From positions 310,001 through 374,000 of the forward strand of contig CAWFDX010000009.1 of the NCBI GenBank assembly GCA_963814645.1: 64,000 nucleotides of DNA. Reading direction: 5' to 3'. The position numbers and the translations under genes were made by a program. The notes under the pieces were generated by a model. The model had not been told where the DNA came from. It made no database searches and was given only the letters and a program-made list of their open reading frames with translations. Source of the DNA: RYN-230 sp963814645. GTDB taxonomy: Bacteria > Actinomycetota > Actinomycetes > Streptosporangiales > Streptosporangiaceae. The first letter of the stretch is position 1. The number at the start of each line of letters is the position of its first letter. Below are positions 16,215 to 25,192 of this stretch, in pieces.

Positions 16215-17609
16215 CTAGCCGGCGGCCCGGGCGAGCGCGGGCACGAACCTGGCCGCGTCGATGGTGCCCCAGCCGCTGGCCAGGTCGTAGCCCGGCCCAG
16301 CGTCGTACCCGGTCACCCCGGCGAAGCTGTTGTTACCCGAGGTGATGTCCACCAGGCCGGTGTTGGAGTCACCGTGCTGGGCAGCCCAGCCGAGCGCGTA
16401 CAGCGCCGGGTTGATCAGCCCGAGCCGGTGCCCGGCCACCTGGTCGGCCAGCGCGACGATGCCGGAGAAGATCGGCGTCGCCTCGCTGGTCCCGCCGACG
16501 AGGTACCAGCCCGGGTTGTCCACGCCGGACGTCTCGGCGCCCGCGAACGACAGGTAGACCCAGCAGGCGCCGTTCACCGCGGCGCTCATCGAGATGTCCG
16601 GGGTGCCGCGATGGCTGCCCACCACGTTGCGCACCGCGGCCTGGTACAGCGGCCGGGAGAACACCGCGGACACGCCGCCGCCACCGGCGCCGTACCCGTC
16701 GTTCCACACCGAGTCGGGCTGCAGCTGGTTACCCGCGTTGTCCAGGTACAGCTGGGACCCGCCGACCGAGGTGACCAGCGGGTCGGACGACGGCCAGGAG
16801 TTCACCCGGTACGGGTACAGCGTGGAACCGTCCAGTTCGTCGTTGGTCGCGCCGGTGTCGCCGGACCCGGCCAGCACGGTCACGTGATGGGCCAGCGCGT
16901 CCTTGTAGGCGTACCGCAGGTCCAGCAGGCTGCCGTAATTGCCGGAGCTGAAGCCAGGGAACGTGTTCTCGGTAGCGCCGAAGCTCTGCGAGATGACGTC
17001 ACCGACGCCGGCATTGATCAGCGACGCCTCCGCGCTCATCATCTCCGGGAAGCCGGTCACCCCCTCGGTCTCGGCCACTGAGGTCTCGGCCAGCACGATC
17101 TTCGCGCCCGGCGCGATGGAGTGCGCGTACTCCACGTCGAGGGTGGTTTCCTCGGCCCAGCCGACCATGGTCGAGTTGGTCGAGTCGAACGGCGGGATGT
17201 TGCCGAACCTGACGATCCGCAGGTCCGGGTTGGGGAAGCCGAACTGCTTATCGAACACGCGGAGATCGTGGCGGATCGTCGGCGAGCCATAGGAGTCGAC
17301 GATCACGATCGTCTCACCCCGGCCGGTCACGCCGTGGCGGTACAGCGGGTTCAGGTTGTAGTGGACCCGGTACTGCACCGGCGTGTAGCAGCTGATGCCG
17401 ATGTCGGCCTGGCAGTCGGTGGTGGATATCGGCGCGGGCAGCTGCTTGCCGGTCAGGATCGGGCCGCTCAGCAGGGGCTGGGCGACGGCACCGGCCTGCT
17501 GGACGGCGGCGGGCGCGCCCGGCGCGGCTAGGGCGAGCAGGCTAAGAGCAGCGGCGGCGGGCAGGCCGCGGGTGGCGATCCGGCCAAACTGAGCGGGGTT
17601 CCTTAACAT
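16215..17609 (-). CDS. secreted S53-family (sedolisin-like) serine peptidase
   Basis: 464 residues with an N-terminal signal peptide (about 1-35; TRGLPAAAALSLLALAAPG). Catalytic Glu and Asp lie in EETTLDVEYAHSIAPGAKI (about 150), the oxyanion Asp in GSGDTGATNDE, and the nucleophilic Ser in GGTSEATPIFSG. The calcium site is at the C-terminus (GYDAGPGYDLASGWG). The long pro-domain usual in kumamolisins is missing; only about 40 residues lie between the signal peptide and the mature start. GAGGAGG upstream of the ATG supports the start. It acts outside the cell, probably at low pH. Confidence 0.92.
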   Translation of the reverse strand: MLRNPAQFGRIATRGLPAAAALSLLALAAPGAPAAVQQAGAVAQPLLSGPILTGKQLPAPISTTDCQADIGISCYTPVQYRVHYNLNPLYRHGVTGRGETIVIVDSYGSPTIRHDLRVFDKQFGFPNPDLRIVRFGNIPPFDSTNSTMVGWAEETTLDVEYAHSIAPGAKIVLAETSVAETEGVTGFPEMMSAEASLINAGVGDVISQSFGATENTFPGFSSGNYGSLLDLRYAYKDALAHHVTVLAGSGDTGATNDELDGSTLYPYRVNSWPSSDPLVTSVGGSQLYLDNAGNQLQPDSVWNDGYGAGGGGVSAVFSRPLYQAAVRNVVGSHRGTPDISMSAAVNGACWVYLSFAGAETSGVDNPGWYLVGGTSEATPIFSGIVALADQVAGHRLGLINPALYALGWAAQHGDSNTGLVDITSGNNSFAGVTGYDAGPGYDLASGWGTIDAARFVPALARAAG

Positions 17610-17721
17610 GGTCCTCCTCCTCGAGGGTCACTCGGTGCTCCGCACAGTTATCCCACCGGAAACACCAGTCGTCTATCCCGCCGGGGATACCAGCCTGCCC
17701 GGGAGTTCCGGCGAGCTGACG

Positions 17722-18597
17722 CTACGGCACGACGACGACCTTGACCGGGTCGCCGTCCCGGTCCCGGAGCACCCGGAACGCCTCGGCGATGTCGGCCAGC
17801 GGGAAGCGGTGCGTGACCGGCAGGCCGACGGTGGTCTCCAGCGCCCGGTAGGCGGCCACGTCGGTGCGCACGGTGGACGCGACCGCCAGCTCATGCCAGG
17901 TCATTACGTCGGGCAGGCAGTGGTTGGCCAGGCAGAACTGGAGGAACGAGCCGAGCGCGGCCGGGAAGAAGCCGCTGAAGTTCGGCCCGGCGATCCGGGC
18001 CTGCGGCCACAGCCCCTTGATGAAGTTGTAGGTCTGCAGCCACTCGGCCTCGAACGCGGCCAGCGTGGCGGCATCCGTGGTCAGGCCCGAGAACCAGTTG
18101 CCGTCCGGCTCGTTGTACGGGACGAGGATGATCCGGTTCCGGTACGGCGACGTTAATACCTGCTCGACCTCGGTCTTCATGTAGCCCTGGTACTGCGCGT
18201 ACGTGGTCCGCTCGTACGGGAAGTTGCGGTACACGTCGGTCATGTAGATGTAGATGCTGCGCCCGCCGCTGGCCACGAACGGCTTGGCGATCTCCAGCGC
18301 GTCCGACCCTGGATGCTGCTGGCCGTCCTGCGCCTTGGTGTCCGTGGTCACCATGCCCATGCCCTGGATCAGGTTGTCGCTCGGCACATCCTGGTCATAG
18401 AGCCCGTACAGGGCGCCTGACGCGCCGCCGTCGAACTGGCCGGTGTTGCTGCCCAGATCGACCACCAGGTTGTTGGGGGTACTGGTGGCCGCGGCCGCGG
18501 GTGCCGCGCTGGCGGCGGTGGCCGCTGGCCCCGCGGCCAGCAGCAGTCCCGGTACGGCCAGGGAGATTGCCGCCGCAGCGGCCAGTTGCCGTCTCAT
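17722..18597 (-). pseudogene. chimeric ORF: truncated secreted glycoside hydrolase fused to an alcohol dehydrogenase tail
   Basis: 291 residues from an ATG at 18597 with AGAGGTGG upstream. A signal peptide (RRQLAAAAAISLAVPGLLLA) leads into a GH39-like catalytic half: LDQDVPS..., RSIYIYMTDVYRNFPYE, and the acid/base-type motif ILVPYNEPDGNWFSG. After RTDVAAYRALETTVG the sequence abruptly becomes THRFPLADIAEAFRVL and DRDGDPVKVVVVP, which is the last ~30 residues of a zinc-type medium-chain dehydrogenase. The junction lies near 17812-17830. The second half of the glycosidase is missing, so enzyme activity is unlikely. The LacI regulator and its operator upstream are intact. Confidence 0.7.
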
Positions 18598-18660
18598 CTG
18601 CCACCTCTCTGTGACCCGGCCCCCAGCCCTGCCATGCCGCCCGGCGGCATCAACCCCAAA

Positions 18661-18680
18661 GTGGAGAAGCGCTTCCCCAC
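18661..18680. promoter_or_regulatory. LacI-type operator, 20-bp palindrome
   Basis: GTGGAGAAGCGCTTCCCCAC is symmetrical at 18 of 20 positions and has the central AAGCGCTT typical of LacI/GalR operators. It lies between the divergent glycosidase remnant (start 18597) and the LacI regulator (start 18743), so it can control both. Confidence 0.75.
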
Positions 18681-18742
18681 TCGCCACTGACGAGGATCTT
18701 CCTGACCGCCCGTCACGTCAAGGGCGATGGGACAATCGGGAC

Positions 18743-19750
18743 GTGACGAAACGACGCCCGGCCACGCTGATCGAGGTTGCCGAACGCGCCGGGGTCTCGC
18801 TGACCACCGCGTCCAAGGCAATTAACGGCAAGAACCGGGTGTCGGAGGCGACGCGGGCGCGCGTGCTCGCCGCGGCGCGCGATCTCGCGTTCACGCCGAG
18901 CCCGATCGCGCGCGGCCTGACCGGCGGCCGGACCAGCACCGTGGGGCTGATCGTCGCGGACAGCATGACGTACCGCTTCGCGGTGCCGATCATGCTCGGC
19001 GCGGAGGCCGCGCTCGGCGAGATCGACCTGTCCATGATCACCTGCGATGCGCGCGGCGATCAGGCCCGCAGCCGGGAACTGGCCCGGATGCTGGCCGCCC
19101 GCAAGGTGGACGGCCTGCTCATCGTCGGGGACAACAACGCGGTCACCGCGTCGGTGACCCGGCAGGTGGACGTCCCGGTGGTCTACGTGTACGGCGAGTC
19201 CGACGACCCCGGGGACGTGGTGCACATGCCGGACGACGGCGCGGGCATCGGCCTGGCCGTGGACCGGCTGGCCGACATCGGCCGGCGGCGCATCGTGCAC
19301 CTGACCGGGCCGGCCGCCACCACCGCGGTCGCGTACCGGGTGGCCGGCCTGGCCGCCCGGCTGCGCGAGCACCGGCTGGATCTGGCCGCCCCGGTCCGCT
19401 ACGGCGAGTGGTCACAGCGCTGGGCCCGCTCCGCCGCGACCAGCCTGGTGCGCCAGGATCCGGACATCGACGCGATGCTCTGCGGCTCGGACCAGCTAGC
19501 GTCGGGCGTTCTGGTCGCCCTGGACGAACTCGGGCTGCGGGTGCCCGACGACGTCGCCGTCACCGGCTACGACAACTGGCACGTGTTCGCGCTGGAGACC
19601 GAGCCCCAGCTGACCACGGTGGACATGAACCTGGAAGCGCTGGGCGCCGCGGCGGCCCGGGACCTGTTCACCATCATCGATGGCACCGCGCCGCGGGGCG
19701 GCATCCGGCGGCACCCCTGCGAGCTGGTCATCCGGGGGTCCACCGGCTAG
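18743..19750 (+). CDS. LacI-family transcriptional regulator
   Basis: 335 residues from the GTG at 18743. The N-terminal HTH reads LIEVAERAGVSLTTASKAIN and is followed by the hinge helix region (ATRARVLAAARDLAFTPS). The periplasmic-binding-like sensor domain (about 60-335) contains GLIVADSMTYRFAV and DAMLCGSDQLASGVLVALDELG. The effector is probably a sugar released from the polysaccharide that the neighbouring glycosidase once degraded. Its stop overlaps the convergent gene's stop. Confidence 0.92.
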   Translation: MTKRRPATLIEVAERAGVSLTTASKAINGKNRVSEATRARVLAAARDLAFTPSPIARGLTGGRTSTVGLIVADSMTYRFAVPIMLGAEAALGEIDLSMITCDARGDQARSRELARMLAARKVDGLLIVGDNNAVTASVTRQVDVPVVYVYGESDDPGDVVHMPDDGAGIGLAVDRLADIGRRRIVHLTGPAATTAVAYRVAGLAARLREHRLDLAAPVRYGEWSQRWARSAATSLVRQDPDIDAMLCGSDQLASGVLVALDELGLRVPDDVAVTGYDNWHVFALETEPQLTTVDMNLEALGAAAARDLFTIIDGTAPRGGIRRHPCELVIRGSTG

Positions 19751-20748
19751 ACCCGATGATCCGCCAGGGTTTCCGGGGCGAATAGCTCGGCCGGCTCGAA
19801 CAGCCGGCTGGCCAGCCCCTGCTCATGCGAGTACCGCAGGAACGTGCGCAGCGTGTGCTCGTTCTCCGTGGTCAGGCCGTAGCTCCAGAAGTCCGTGCCC
19901 ATCACCTGCTGGGTGCGCTCCAGGTCCGCGTACAGCCAGGGCAGCAGGTACCGGGTGGCGGCGGTTTCCGCCATCCTGGCCGCGGTCAGCGCCCTGGCCT
20001 CCTCGAACGCCTGGTAGAGGGACTGGGCCAGCCAGGGCCAGCGCTGGTACACGTCGCGGCGCAGCACGACCACGTGCATGATCGGGAAGATCCCGGTGCC
20101 GGCGTAGTACTGCTCTTCCGCGGCTCGCGGATCGGCGAACAGCCGGGCCACCCGCGGGTCGCCCGCGGCGAACGGCCGCGGGGTACGCGGGCTGTACAGC
20201 GCGTCGATGCCGCCGTCGGCGAGCATCCCGGCCAGCGTATGGCCGCCCGGGATCGGCGTGATCTCCACCCCGGGCGGCACGCCATGCGCGACCTTGTCGG
20301 TCCGGCCGGGCTGGTGCAGGCCGCCGGTGCGGTACCGGACCGCCGCCACCGGCAGGCCGTGCCGCTCGGCCAGGATGCCGCGGATCCACACCGCCGCGGT
20401 CAGCTGGTACTCCGGCACGCCGACCTGCCGCCCGGCCAGGTCCGCGGGCTCGGTGATGCCGCGGCCGGCGTGGATGTAGATGCCATTGTGCCGGAACGCC
20501 CGGGACGGGAACACCGGGATGGCCACGAACGGCGGGTCGCCATCGCCGTCCAGGCTGAGCACATACGAGGACAGCGATAGCTCGGCCGCCTCGAACTCGC
20601 GGAACCTCAGCATCCGGAAGAAGGTCTCTTCGACCGGCAGGTTCAGGTAGGTCAGGTCGACGCCAGCCGGCCGGACGTCACCCTGGGCCAGCGGCAGCGT
20701 CCGGTCATAGTCCCAGCAGGCCAGGGTCAGCGGCACGCGCAGGCTCAT
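19747..20748 (-). CDS. 4,5-dihydroxyphthalate decarboxylase-like / solute-binding-fold protein
   Basis: 333 residues from an ATG at 20748 preceded by GGAG. The fold is that of periplasmic-binding protein type 2, with no signal peptide. Segments DVRPAGVDLTYLNLPVEETF, FRMLRFREFEAAELSLSSYV and the C-terminal LRTFLRYSHEQGLASRLFEPAEL match the 4,5-dihydroxyphthalate decarboxylase (Pht5-like) family. Many members have unknown substrates. A divergent GntR/FCD regulator follows at 20895, consistent with an inducible aromatic or organic-acid pathway gene. Confidence 0.82.
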   Translation of the reverse strand: MSLRVPLTLACWDYDRTLPLAQGDVRPAGVDLTYLNLPVEETFFRMLRFREFEAAELSLSSYVLSLDGDGDPPFVAIPVFPSRAFRHNGIYIHAGRGITEPADLAGRQVGVPEYQLTAAVWIRGILAERHGLPVAAVRYRTGGLHQPGRTDKVAHGVPPGVEITPIPGGHTLAGMLADGGIDALYSPRTPRPFAAGDPRVARLFADPRAAEEQYYAGTGIFPIMHVVVLRRDVYQRWPWLAQSLYQAFEEARALTAARMAETAATRYLLPWLYADLERTQQVMGTDFWSYGLTTENEHTLRTFLRYSHEQGLASRLFEPAELFAPETLADHRV

Positions 20749-20894
20749 CGGCGCTCCGTAGCAGGGGACACGATCCGTGCCCCATTTATAAGCCAATGCT
20801 GCTGACGAAATGGCGCACGCCGCCCGCACTTCTCACCCCGGATGCGCGCCGCCGCTGAGCGCGCCCCAGAATGCTATAGGATCTTGGCTAGGAT

Positions 20895-21608
20895 ATGCCG
20901 ATGGACACGGCGACCGGCGAGGCTGGAAAGACGATGACCGGGAAGACCAGCAAGGCTGACATCGCGTATTCGTGGCTGCGGGAGCGCATCATCGAGGGCG
21001 TGTACGGCCCGGGCTACCGGGTGGTCATCGATCAACTCGTCCGGGAGACCGGCATCAGCTCGATACCGTGGCGGGAAGCCATCCGGCGGCTTGAGGCCGA
21101 AGGCTGGATACAAGTGGTGCCCCAGGTCGGCGCCCGGATCACCACGTTCGAGCCGAACGCCTATGCGCAGACCATGCAAGTGCTGGCGCGGCTGGAAGGG
21201 TACGCAACCGCGCTCGCGCTGCCGAACGTCACCCCGGACACGGTCCAGGCCGCCTTCGAGGTCAACCAGAACATGGCCAAGGCGCTGGAGGACTTTGACC
21301 CGGTGCGCTTCACCCAGCTGAACCGGGAATTCCACTTCATCCTGTATGAGCACTGCGGTGACGCGCACCTGTACAGCCTGATCACCAACGAGTGGAGCAG
21401 GCTGGACGTGATCCGGCGCGCCTCCTTCGCACTCGTCCCGGGGCGGGCCCGGGCGTCACTCGTGGAACACGAGGCGCTGCTGAATCTGCTGTCCGACGGC
21501 CGGAACCTCGACGCGGTCGAGGCGGCTGCGCGGCAGCACAAGCTGAACGCGCTGCAGGCGGTCTACGTGCATGAGGCGTCGGCGGGCAGCCCGGGCACCC
21601 CGGGCTGA
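20895..21608 (+). CDS. GntR-family regulator, FCD type
   Basis: 237 residues. Winged HTH (about 18-85; ADIAYSWLRERIIEGVYGPG, WREAIRRLEAEGWIQVVPQV) and an all-helical FCD ligand domain (about 95-225; LARLEGYATALAL, LNREFHFILYEHCGD, SLVEHEALLNLL). FCD domains bind small organic acids with a metal. Position opposite the dihydroxyphthalate-decarboxylase-like gene makes that gene the probable target; I see no clear palindrome in the gap. Confidence 0.88.
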   Translation: MPMDTATGEAGKTMTGKTSKADIAYSWLRERIIEGVYGPGYRVVIDQLVRETGISSIPWREAIRRLEAEGWIQVVPQVGARITTFEPNAYAQTMQVLARLEGYATALALPNVTPDTVQAAFEVNQNMAKALEDFDPVRFTQLNREFHFILYEHCGDAHLYSLITNEWSRLDVIRRASFALVPGRARASLVEHEALLNLLSDGRNLDAVEAAARQHKLNALQAVYVHEASAGSPGTPG

Positions 21609-21620
21609 TCGGCGCGGCGG

Positions 21621-23594
21621 TCAGCCAGAACGCCCTGTCCGTGGTACAGGTGCTCCGGTCACTGCCTTGGCCGGCCGGCTGACCGGTCCGAGTCCGCAGA
21701 CGAAGGTCGCGTACGGAACTGGACGGCGCTGCGGGAGTTGGGGCTGCCTGGCGCAGTGCGACTCGAGCCACCGCACCCGGGGGTCTGGGCCCGGCGGTGA
21801 CACCGGCAGCACGAACGCCCGCACGTAGCCGCGGCTGATGTCGGCCTGCAGCGTAGCCAGTGTCGGGGCCGGCACGTTGCCGAGGTAGCCACCAATAGGC
21901 AGCACCTCCCTGCCGCTGTACAGGATGTAGTCCTGCGCGAGCCCGGACGTGTCGGCGCCGAACAGGGCGGCACCGGGTGGCCGCTGGAGTTCTATCCGCT
22001 GGACCGCCATGGTAAGGGCGGGCGCGGCGGCGGCCAGGAGGTGGCTGATGCGCGCGGACTTCGCCGATTCGAACGGGGTGTCAAACGGGCCTAGCCCGCG
22101 GATGACGGAGCTCACGGACGCCGCCGCGGGCAGCAGGAGGACGGCGATAGCGGCGAACGCGATCGCGGTCAGGTGCCCGCCCTTGCCTGACGCGGGCAGC
22201 AATAGCTGAGCGGCGGCGGCCGCCGCCACGACCAGCGCGACCAGGGTGAGCAGGACCGGGCCGGCTGCCGTCCCGGACATCAGGTAGGCCCCGTAGCCGA
22301 CGCAGCCGAGCACCGTCGCGGCGACGATCGGGCGCACCCTGGCCGGCCAGGGACGAGGCCCGCACGCGGCGACGCCGGTGCCACACAGGGCGGCGACCGC
22401 GGGGATGAGCGCCGCGACGTAGTACGAGTTCAGGTAGGTGCCGACGCTGAAGAAGACCGCGAGGACCAGCCACCAGCCGCCCCACAGCACGACGGCGGCG
22501 CGCAGCGGGTCGCGCCTGCCCTGGCGGCGCCGGGAGATGAGCACGCCCAGCGCGGCGACGATGGCGGCCGGCAGCAGCCAGCCGCTGTCGGCCGCGAACG
22601 GGCCGGCCAGCAGCCGGTGCCAGCTCGGCTTGATGCCGATGGTCTCGGCGGTGAGCAACCGCCCGCTCTCCTTGGCCGCCGTCAACAGCGGCGAGGGCGG
22701 CCCGGCGACGCGCACCCAGTTCCCGGTGAGCCGGCCGAGGCCGTTGTAGTCGAAGACCTGCGTGTACACCGAGTCGTTCGCACTGCCGTCTACGTACGGC
22801 CGGTCCTGGGACGGGACCAGCGAGACCACGGTCATCCAGGAGAGGGAGACCACCGCGGTGACCAGCCCGGCCAGCGCGACGTGCGCGCACCGGGTACGCA
22901 GTTTCGCCGCGGGCGCGGCGAGCAGGTAGGCGGCGGCCAGCGCGGGCAGGGCCAGCCAGGCCTGGATCATCTTCGCCTGGAACGCCAGGCCGACCCAGAC
23001 GCCGGCCAGCAGTAGCTGCGGCAGCGACCCGGTGAGCAGCGCGGCGGACGTGGCGTCGGCGGCGAGCACCAGCAGCAGGATCAGCAGCGAGTCCGATACG
23101 TTGCCGCGGCTCAGCAGCACGGTGATGGGCGTGACGGCGAGCACCGCCGCGGCGGTCAGGCCGGCCGCAGGCCCGGCCAGCCGGCGGACCGCGCGGTACA
23201 GCACCAGGATGGTGAGCACGCCCTCGACCGCCTGTGGCAGGACCAGTGCCCAGATGTGAAAGCCGAAGACCCGCAGCGACAGGGCCTGCACCCAGAGCGC
23301 GCCCGGCAGTTTGTCGACAGTGACGGTCCCGGCTGGATCGAACGCCCCGAAGATGAAGTCGTGCCAGCTTTCCGACATGCTGCGGGCCGCCGCACCGTAG
23401 AACGCCTCGACGCTGGCGCCCCCCATTCCCCAGCCGTACGCGACCGCCGCGACGACGGCGATGGCGAGCAGTGCCGGCCGGGCCCAGGCGGGCTGATCCG
23501 CGGGCGAGCGCCACGGCGTCAGGAAGCGGCGCCAGCGTGGTGCTCCTAACGCAGGCGCTGGCGCAGTATCCGAGACAGTTTCCATTTCCGGCAC
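21621..23594 (-). CDS. GT39/ArnT-type membrane glycosyltransferase
   Basis: 657 residues with about 12 hydrophobic segments. The first extracytoplasmic loop carries EAFYGAAARSMSESWHDF and FDPAGTVTVDKLPGALWVQA, the Asp-containing signature of polyprenyl-phosphate-sugar transferases (GT-C, family 39). A soluble C-terminal domain (about 540-657) faces outside. Enzymes of this group move a sugar from polyprenyl phosphate to a protein or cell-wall lipid. Start is a GTG at 23594 or the ATG at 23585. The gene converges on the GntR gene with 12 bases between stops. Confidence 0.9.
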   Translation of the reverse strand: MPEMETVSDTAPAPALGAPRWRRFLTPWRSPADQPAWARPALLAIAVVAAVAYGWGMGGASVEAFYGAAARSMSESWHDFIFGAFDPAGTVTVDKLPGALWVQALSLRVFGFHIWALVLPQAVEGVLTILVLYRAVRRLAGPAAGLTAAAVLAVTPITVLLSRGNVSDSLLILLLVLAADATSAALLTGSLPQLLLAGVWVGLAFQAKMIQAWLALPALAAAYLLAAPAAKLRTRCAHVALAGLVTAVVSLSWMTVVSLVPSQDRPYVDGSANDSVYTQVFDYNGLGRLTGNWVRVAGPPSPLLTAAKESGRLLTAETIGIKPSWHRLLAGPFAADSGWLLPAAIVAALGVLISRRRQGRRDPLRAAVVLWGGWWLVLAVFFSVGTYLNSYYVAALIPAVAALCGTGVAACGPRPWPARVRPIVAATVLGCVGYGAYLMSGTAAGPVLLTLVALVVAAAAAAQLLLPASGKGGHLTAIAFAAIAVLLLPAAASVSSVIRGLGPFDTPFESAKSARISHLLAAAAPALTMAVQRIELQRPPGAALFGADTSGLAQDYILYSGREVLPIGGYLGNVPAPTLATLQADISRGYVRAFVLPVSPPGPDPRVRWLESHCARQPQLPQRRPVPYATFVCGLGPVSRPAKAVTGAPVPRTGRSG

Positions 23595-23685
23595 CTGCTC
23601 AGTATGGCGGGGAGCGCGGCGCCACGTCTTGTGTACTATCTCATATACGATTCCTTACCGGAAATGCCCGAAGTGCGGCTACTGG

Positions 23686-23708
23686 GCTGGCACCGGACCG
23701 GTGCCAGC
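23686..23708 (-). terminator. perfect 11-bp stem hairpin
   Basis: GCTGGCACCGG (23686-23696) and CCGGTGCCAGC (23698-23708) are perfect reverse complements around a single A. It lies downstream of the HD-domain gene and upstream of the GT39 gene on the same strand, so it may end the PadR-HD transcript; a DNA-binding operator is the alternative. Confidence 0.45.
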
Positions 23709-23782
23709 GGCCGGGTGTCAGGACAGCCGCAAGGTCAGGAACGTGTTGTCCGGGCTGGGCTGGTAGCCGTCGTAGACCAGCG

Positions 23783-24766
23783 CTACCGGGGCCTACGGAT
23801 CGCGCGGATGAGGTCGGCCAGCCGCTGGGTGCGGTCGTGGCTGTGCAGGATCCACAGCCCCGCGGCCAGCATGGCCAGGACGGTGACGGCCAGCGCCAGC
23901 GCGGCCCGCCAGCCGCCGACCACCAGCCCGCTGGCGGCCGTGGCCGCGGTGAGCACCGCGCCGAACGCCCGGCGTACGGCCGCGGCCGGCTGGTACAGCG
24001 TGACCGCGAGCCGCCCGATGCCGAGCACGATCTGGACGGCGAACCTGAGCTGCTCGCGGCGGGTCGGCAGGACCTGGAGTTCGGCCAGCCATTCCGCGCG
24101 CCAGCGGGCCCGGGCTTCCGGCGGCAGCAGCGTGGCCGCGACGGTGAGTAAGCCGCCTGATGCGCTGCCCGGGCGCTTCCTTAACGTGGCGGCGGCCCGG
24201 CTCTCGAGTTCGGCGCCGATTGCATCCATCCCGAGAGCCCGGGCCAGTGGGACCATGAACGCGAGAGTCTCCCGGGACTTGTCCACCTGCTTGGCGGGGG
24301 GCAGGTAGCGGATCGTCCGGGTGTTGTGCAGCCGGTCCGCGAGCTTGATCACAAAGGCTCGCCGGTCACCGGCCAGGGCGACCTCGGCCGCAGCATCGGC
24401 GCTGACCTGTTCGGCCGGTACCTGGTCCAGGGCCATTACGCCGGCGACCAGGCCGGTGACCTCCGCGCCGAACTCATGCCGCATGGCGGTCAGCGTGTAG
24501 GGAGTGTCCAGGACGGTGTCATGTAGCAGAGCGGCGCACAACATCTGGTCGTCCGCGCCCATGTCGGCCAGGATGGCGGCCACCGCCACCGGATGGGTGA
24601 GGTAGGGATCGCCGCTGCTGCGCTGCTGGCCCTGGTGCCAGTGGGCGGCGGCCTGGTAGGCGCGCGTGATCAGCTGCGCATCCGCGCCGGGCCGGTGGCT
24701 AGTGATGTGCGCGAGCAGGCTGACGAGCAGCGGGTCTTGGCCGGCTGGTGCGGCTGGCTGGTTCAT
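23783..24766 (-). CDS. SpoT-like HD-domain protein with C-terminal membrane segments
   Basis: 327 residues. The N-terminal ~180 residues match the (p)ppGpp hydrolase HD domain of RelA/SpoT: AHWHQGQQRSSGDPYLTHPV, AALLHDTVLDT, and IKLADRLHNTRTIRYL. No synthetase domain is present. The motif normally HDxxED reads HDTVLD, so the catalytic Glu is replaced by Leu. The C-terminal third has two hydrophobic stretches (about 255-275 and 282-305) and ends in a basic tail. It overlaps the PadR gene upstream by four bases. It may be a small alarmone hydrolase that lost activity, or a membrane-bound nucleotide sensor. Confidence 0.8.
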   Translation of the reverse strand: MNQPAAPAGQDPLLVSLLAHITSHRPGADAQLITRAYQAAAHWHQGQQRSSGDPYLTHPVAVAAILADMGADDQMLCAALLHDTVLDTPYTLTAMRHEFGAEVTGLVAGVMALDQVPAEQVSADAAAEVALAGDRRAFVIKLADRLHNTRTIRYLPPAKQVDKSRETLAFMVPLARALGMDAIGAELESRAAATLRKRPGSASGGLLTVAATLLPPEARARWRAEWLAELQVLPTRREQLRFAVQIVLGIGRLAVTLYQPAAAVRRAFGAVLTAATAASGLVVGGWRAALALAVTVLAMLAAGLWILHSHDRTQRLADLIRAIRRPR

Positions 24767-25116
24767 CGGGACATCCCGGGGAGATCCGGCCAGGGCATAC
24801 CGAAATCCAGCCGGCGTCGCTGGCTGGGCCGGTACACGCCGGCCAGGGCGTCACGTGCTTGCTCGGCGCCGTCATCGGTGAACCGGTAGTAGTGCCGCGG
24901 TGGACGGCCCTCGGCGATATGCGCAACGGACTCTTCCCAGTCGCCGGTCACCCAGCCCGCCCCCTCCAGCCGGGCCATGATCGGGTAGAGCGTGCCGCCC
25001 GGCAGCCCTGTCGCCTTGATGAGCTGCAGCCCGTAGTAGTGCGCAGCGGGATCGGCCAGCATCTCCCGGAGGACCATTTTGGTCGCCTGGGTCATCCGCG
25101 GCGGCTTGTTCTTCAT
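24763..25116 (-). CDS. PadR-family transcriptional regulator
   Basis: 117 residues: winged helix with GLQLIKATGLPGGTLYPIMARLEGAGWV and wing residues RPPRHYYRFTDDGAEQARDAL, the PadR signature. The stop overlaps the start of the HD-domain gene (ATGA), so the regulator and the SpoT-like protein are co-translated. PadR proteins usually repress their own operon and respond to small hydrophobic molecules. Confidence 0.92.
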   Translation of the reverse strand: MKNKPPRMTQATKMVLREMLADPAAHYYGLQLIKATGLPGGTLYPIMARLEGAGWVTGDWEESVAHIAEGRPPRHYYRFTDDGAEQARDALAGVYRPSQRRRLDFGMPWPDLPGMSR

Positions 25117-25125
25117 AGATCGTAC

Positions 25126-25135
25126 TCTATATAGA
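25126..25135. promoter_or_regulatory. palindrome in PadR promoter
   Basis: TCTATATAGA is a perfect 10-bp palindrome ten bases upstream of the PadR start, in one of the few AT-rich patches of the window. It could be the -10 region and an autorepression site at once. Binding by PadR is inferred from position only. Confidence 0.4.
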
Positions 25136-25158
25136 TAGGAGTTCGACTGTAAAGGCGA

Positions 25159-25183
25159 GCGCCCGGACCTAGCGGCCGGGCGC
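25159..25183 (-). terminator. terminator of the CHRD pseudogene
   Basis: GCGCCCGG (25159-25166) pairs with CCGGGCGC (25176-25183) over a nine-base loop, just beyond the stop of the minus-strand CHRD gene and before the PadR promoter. Confidence 0.5.
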
Positions 25184-25192
25184 CCGGTCCGG

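Noticed and set aside
23718..23783. Short piece ALVYDGYQPSPDNTFLTLRL after the HD gene
   Set aside because: Looks like the end of some protein, but 22 residues are too few to support a named remnant.
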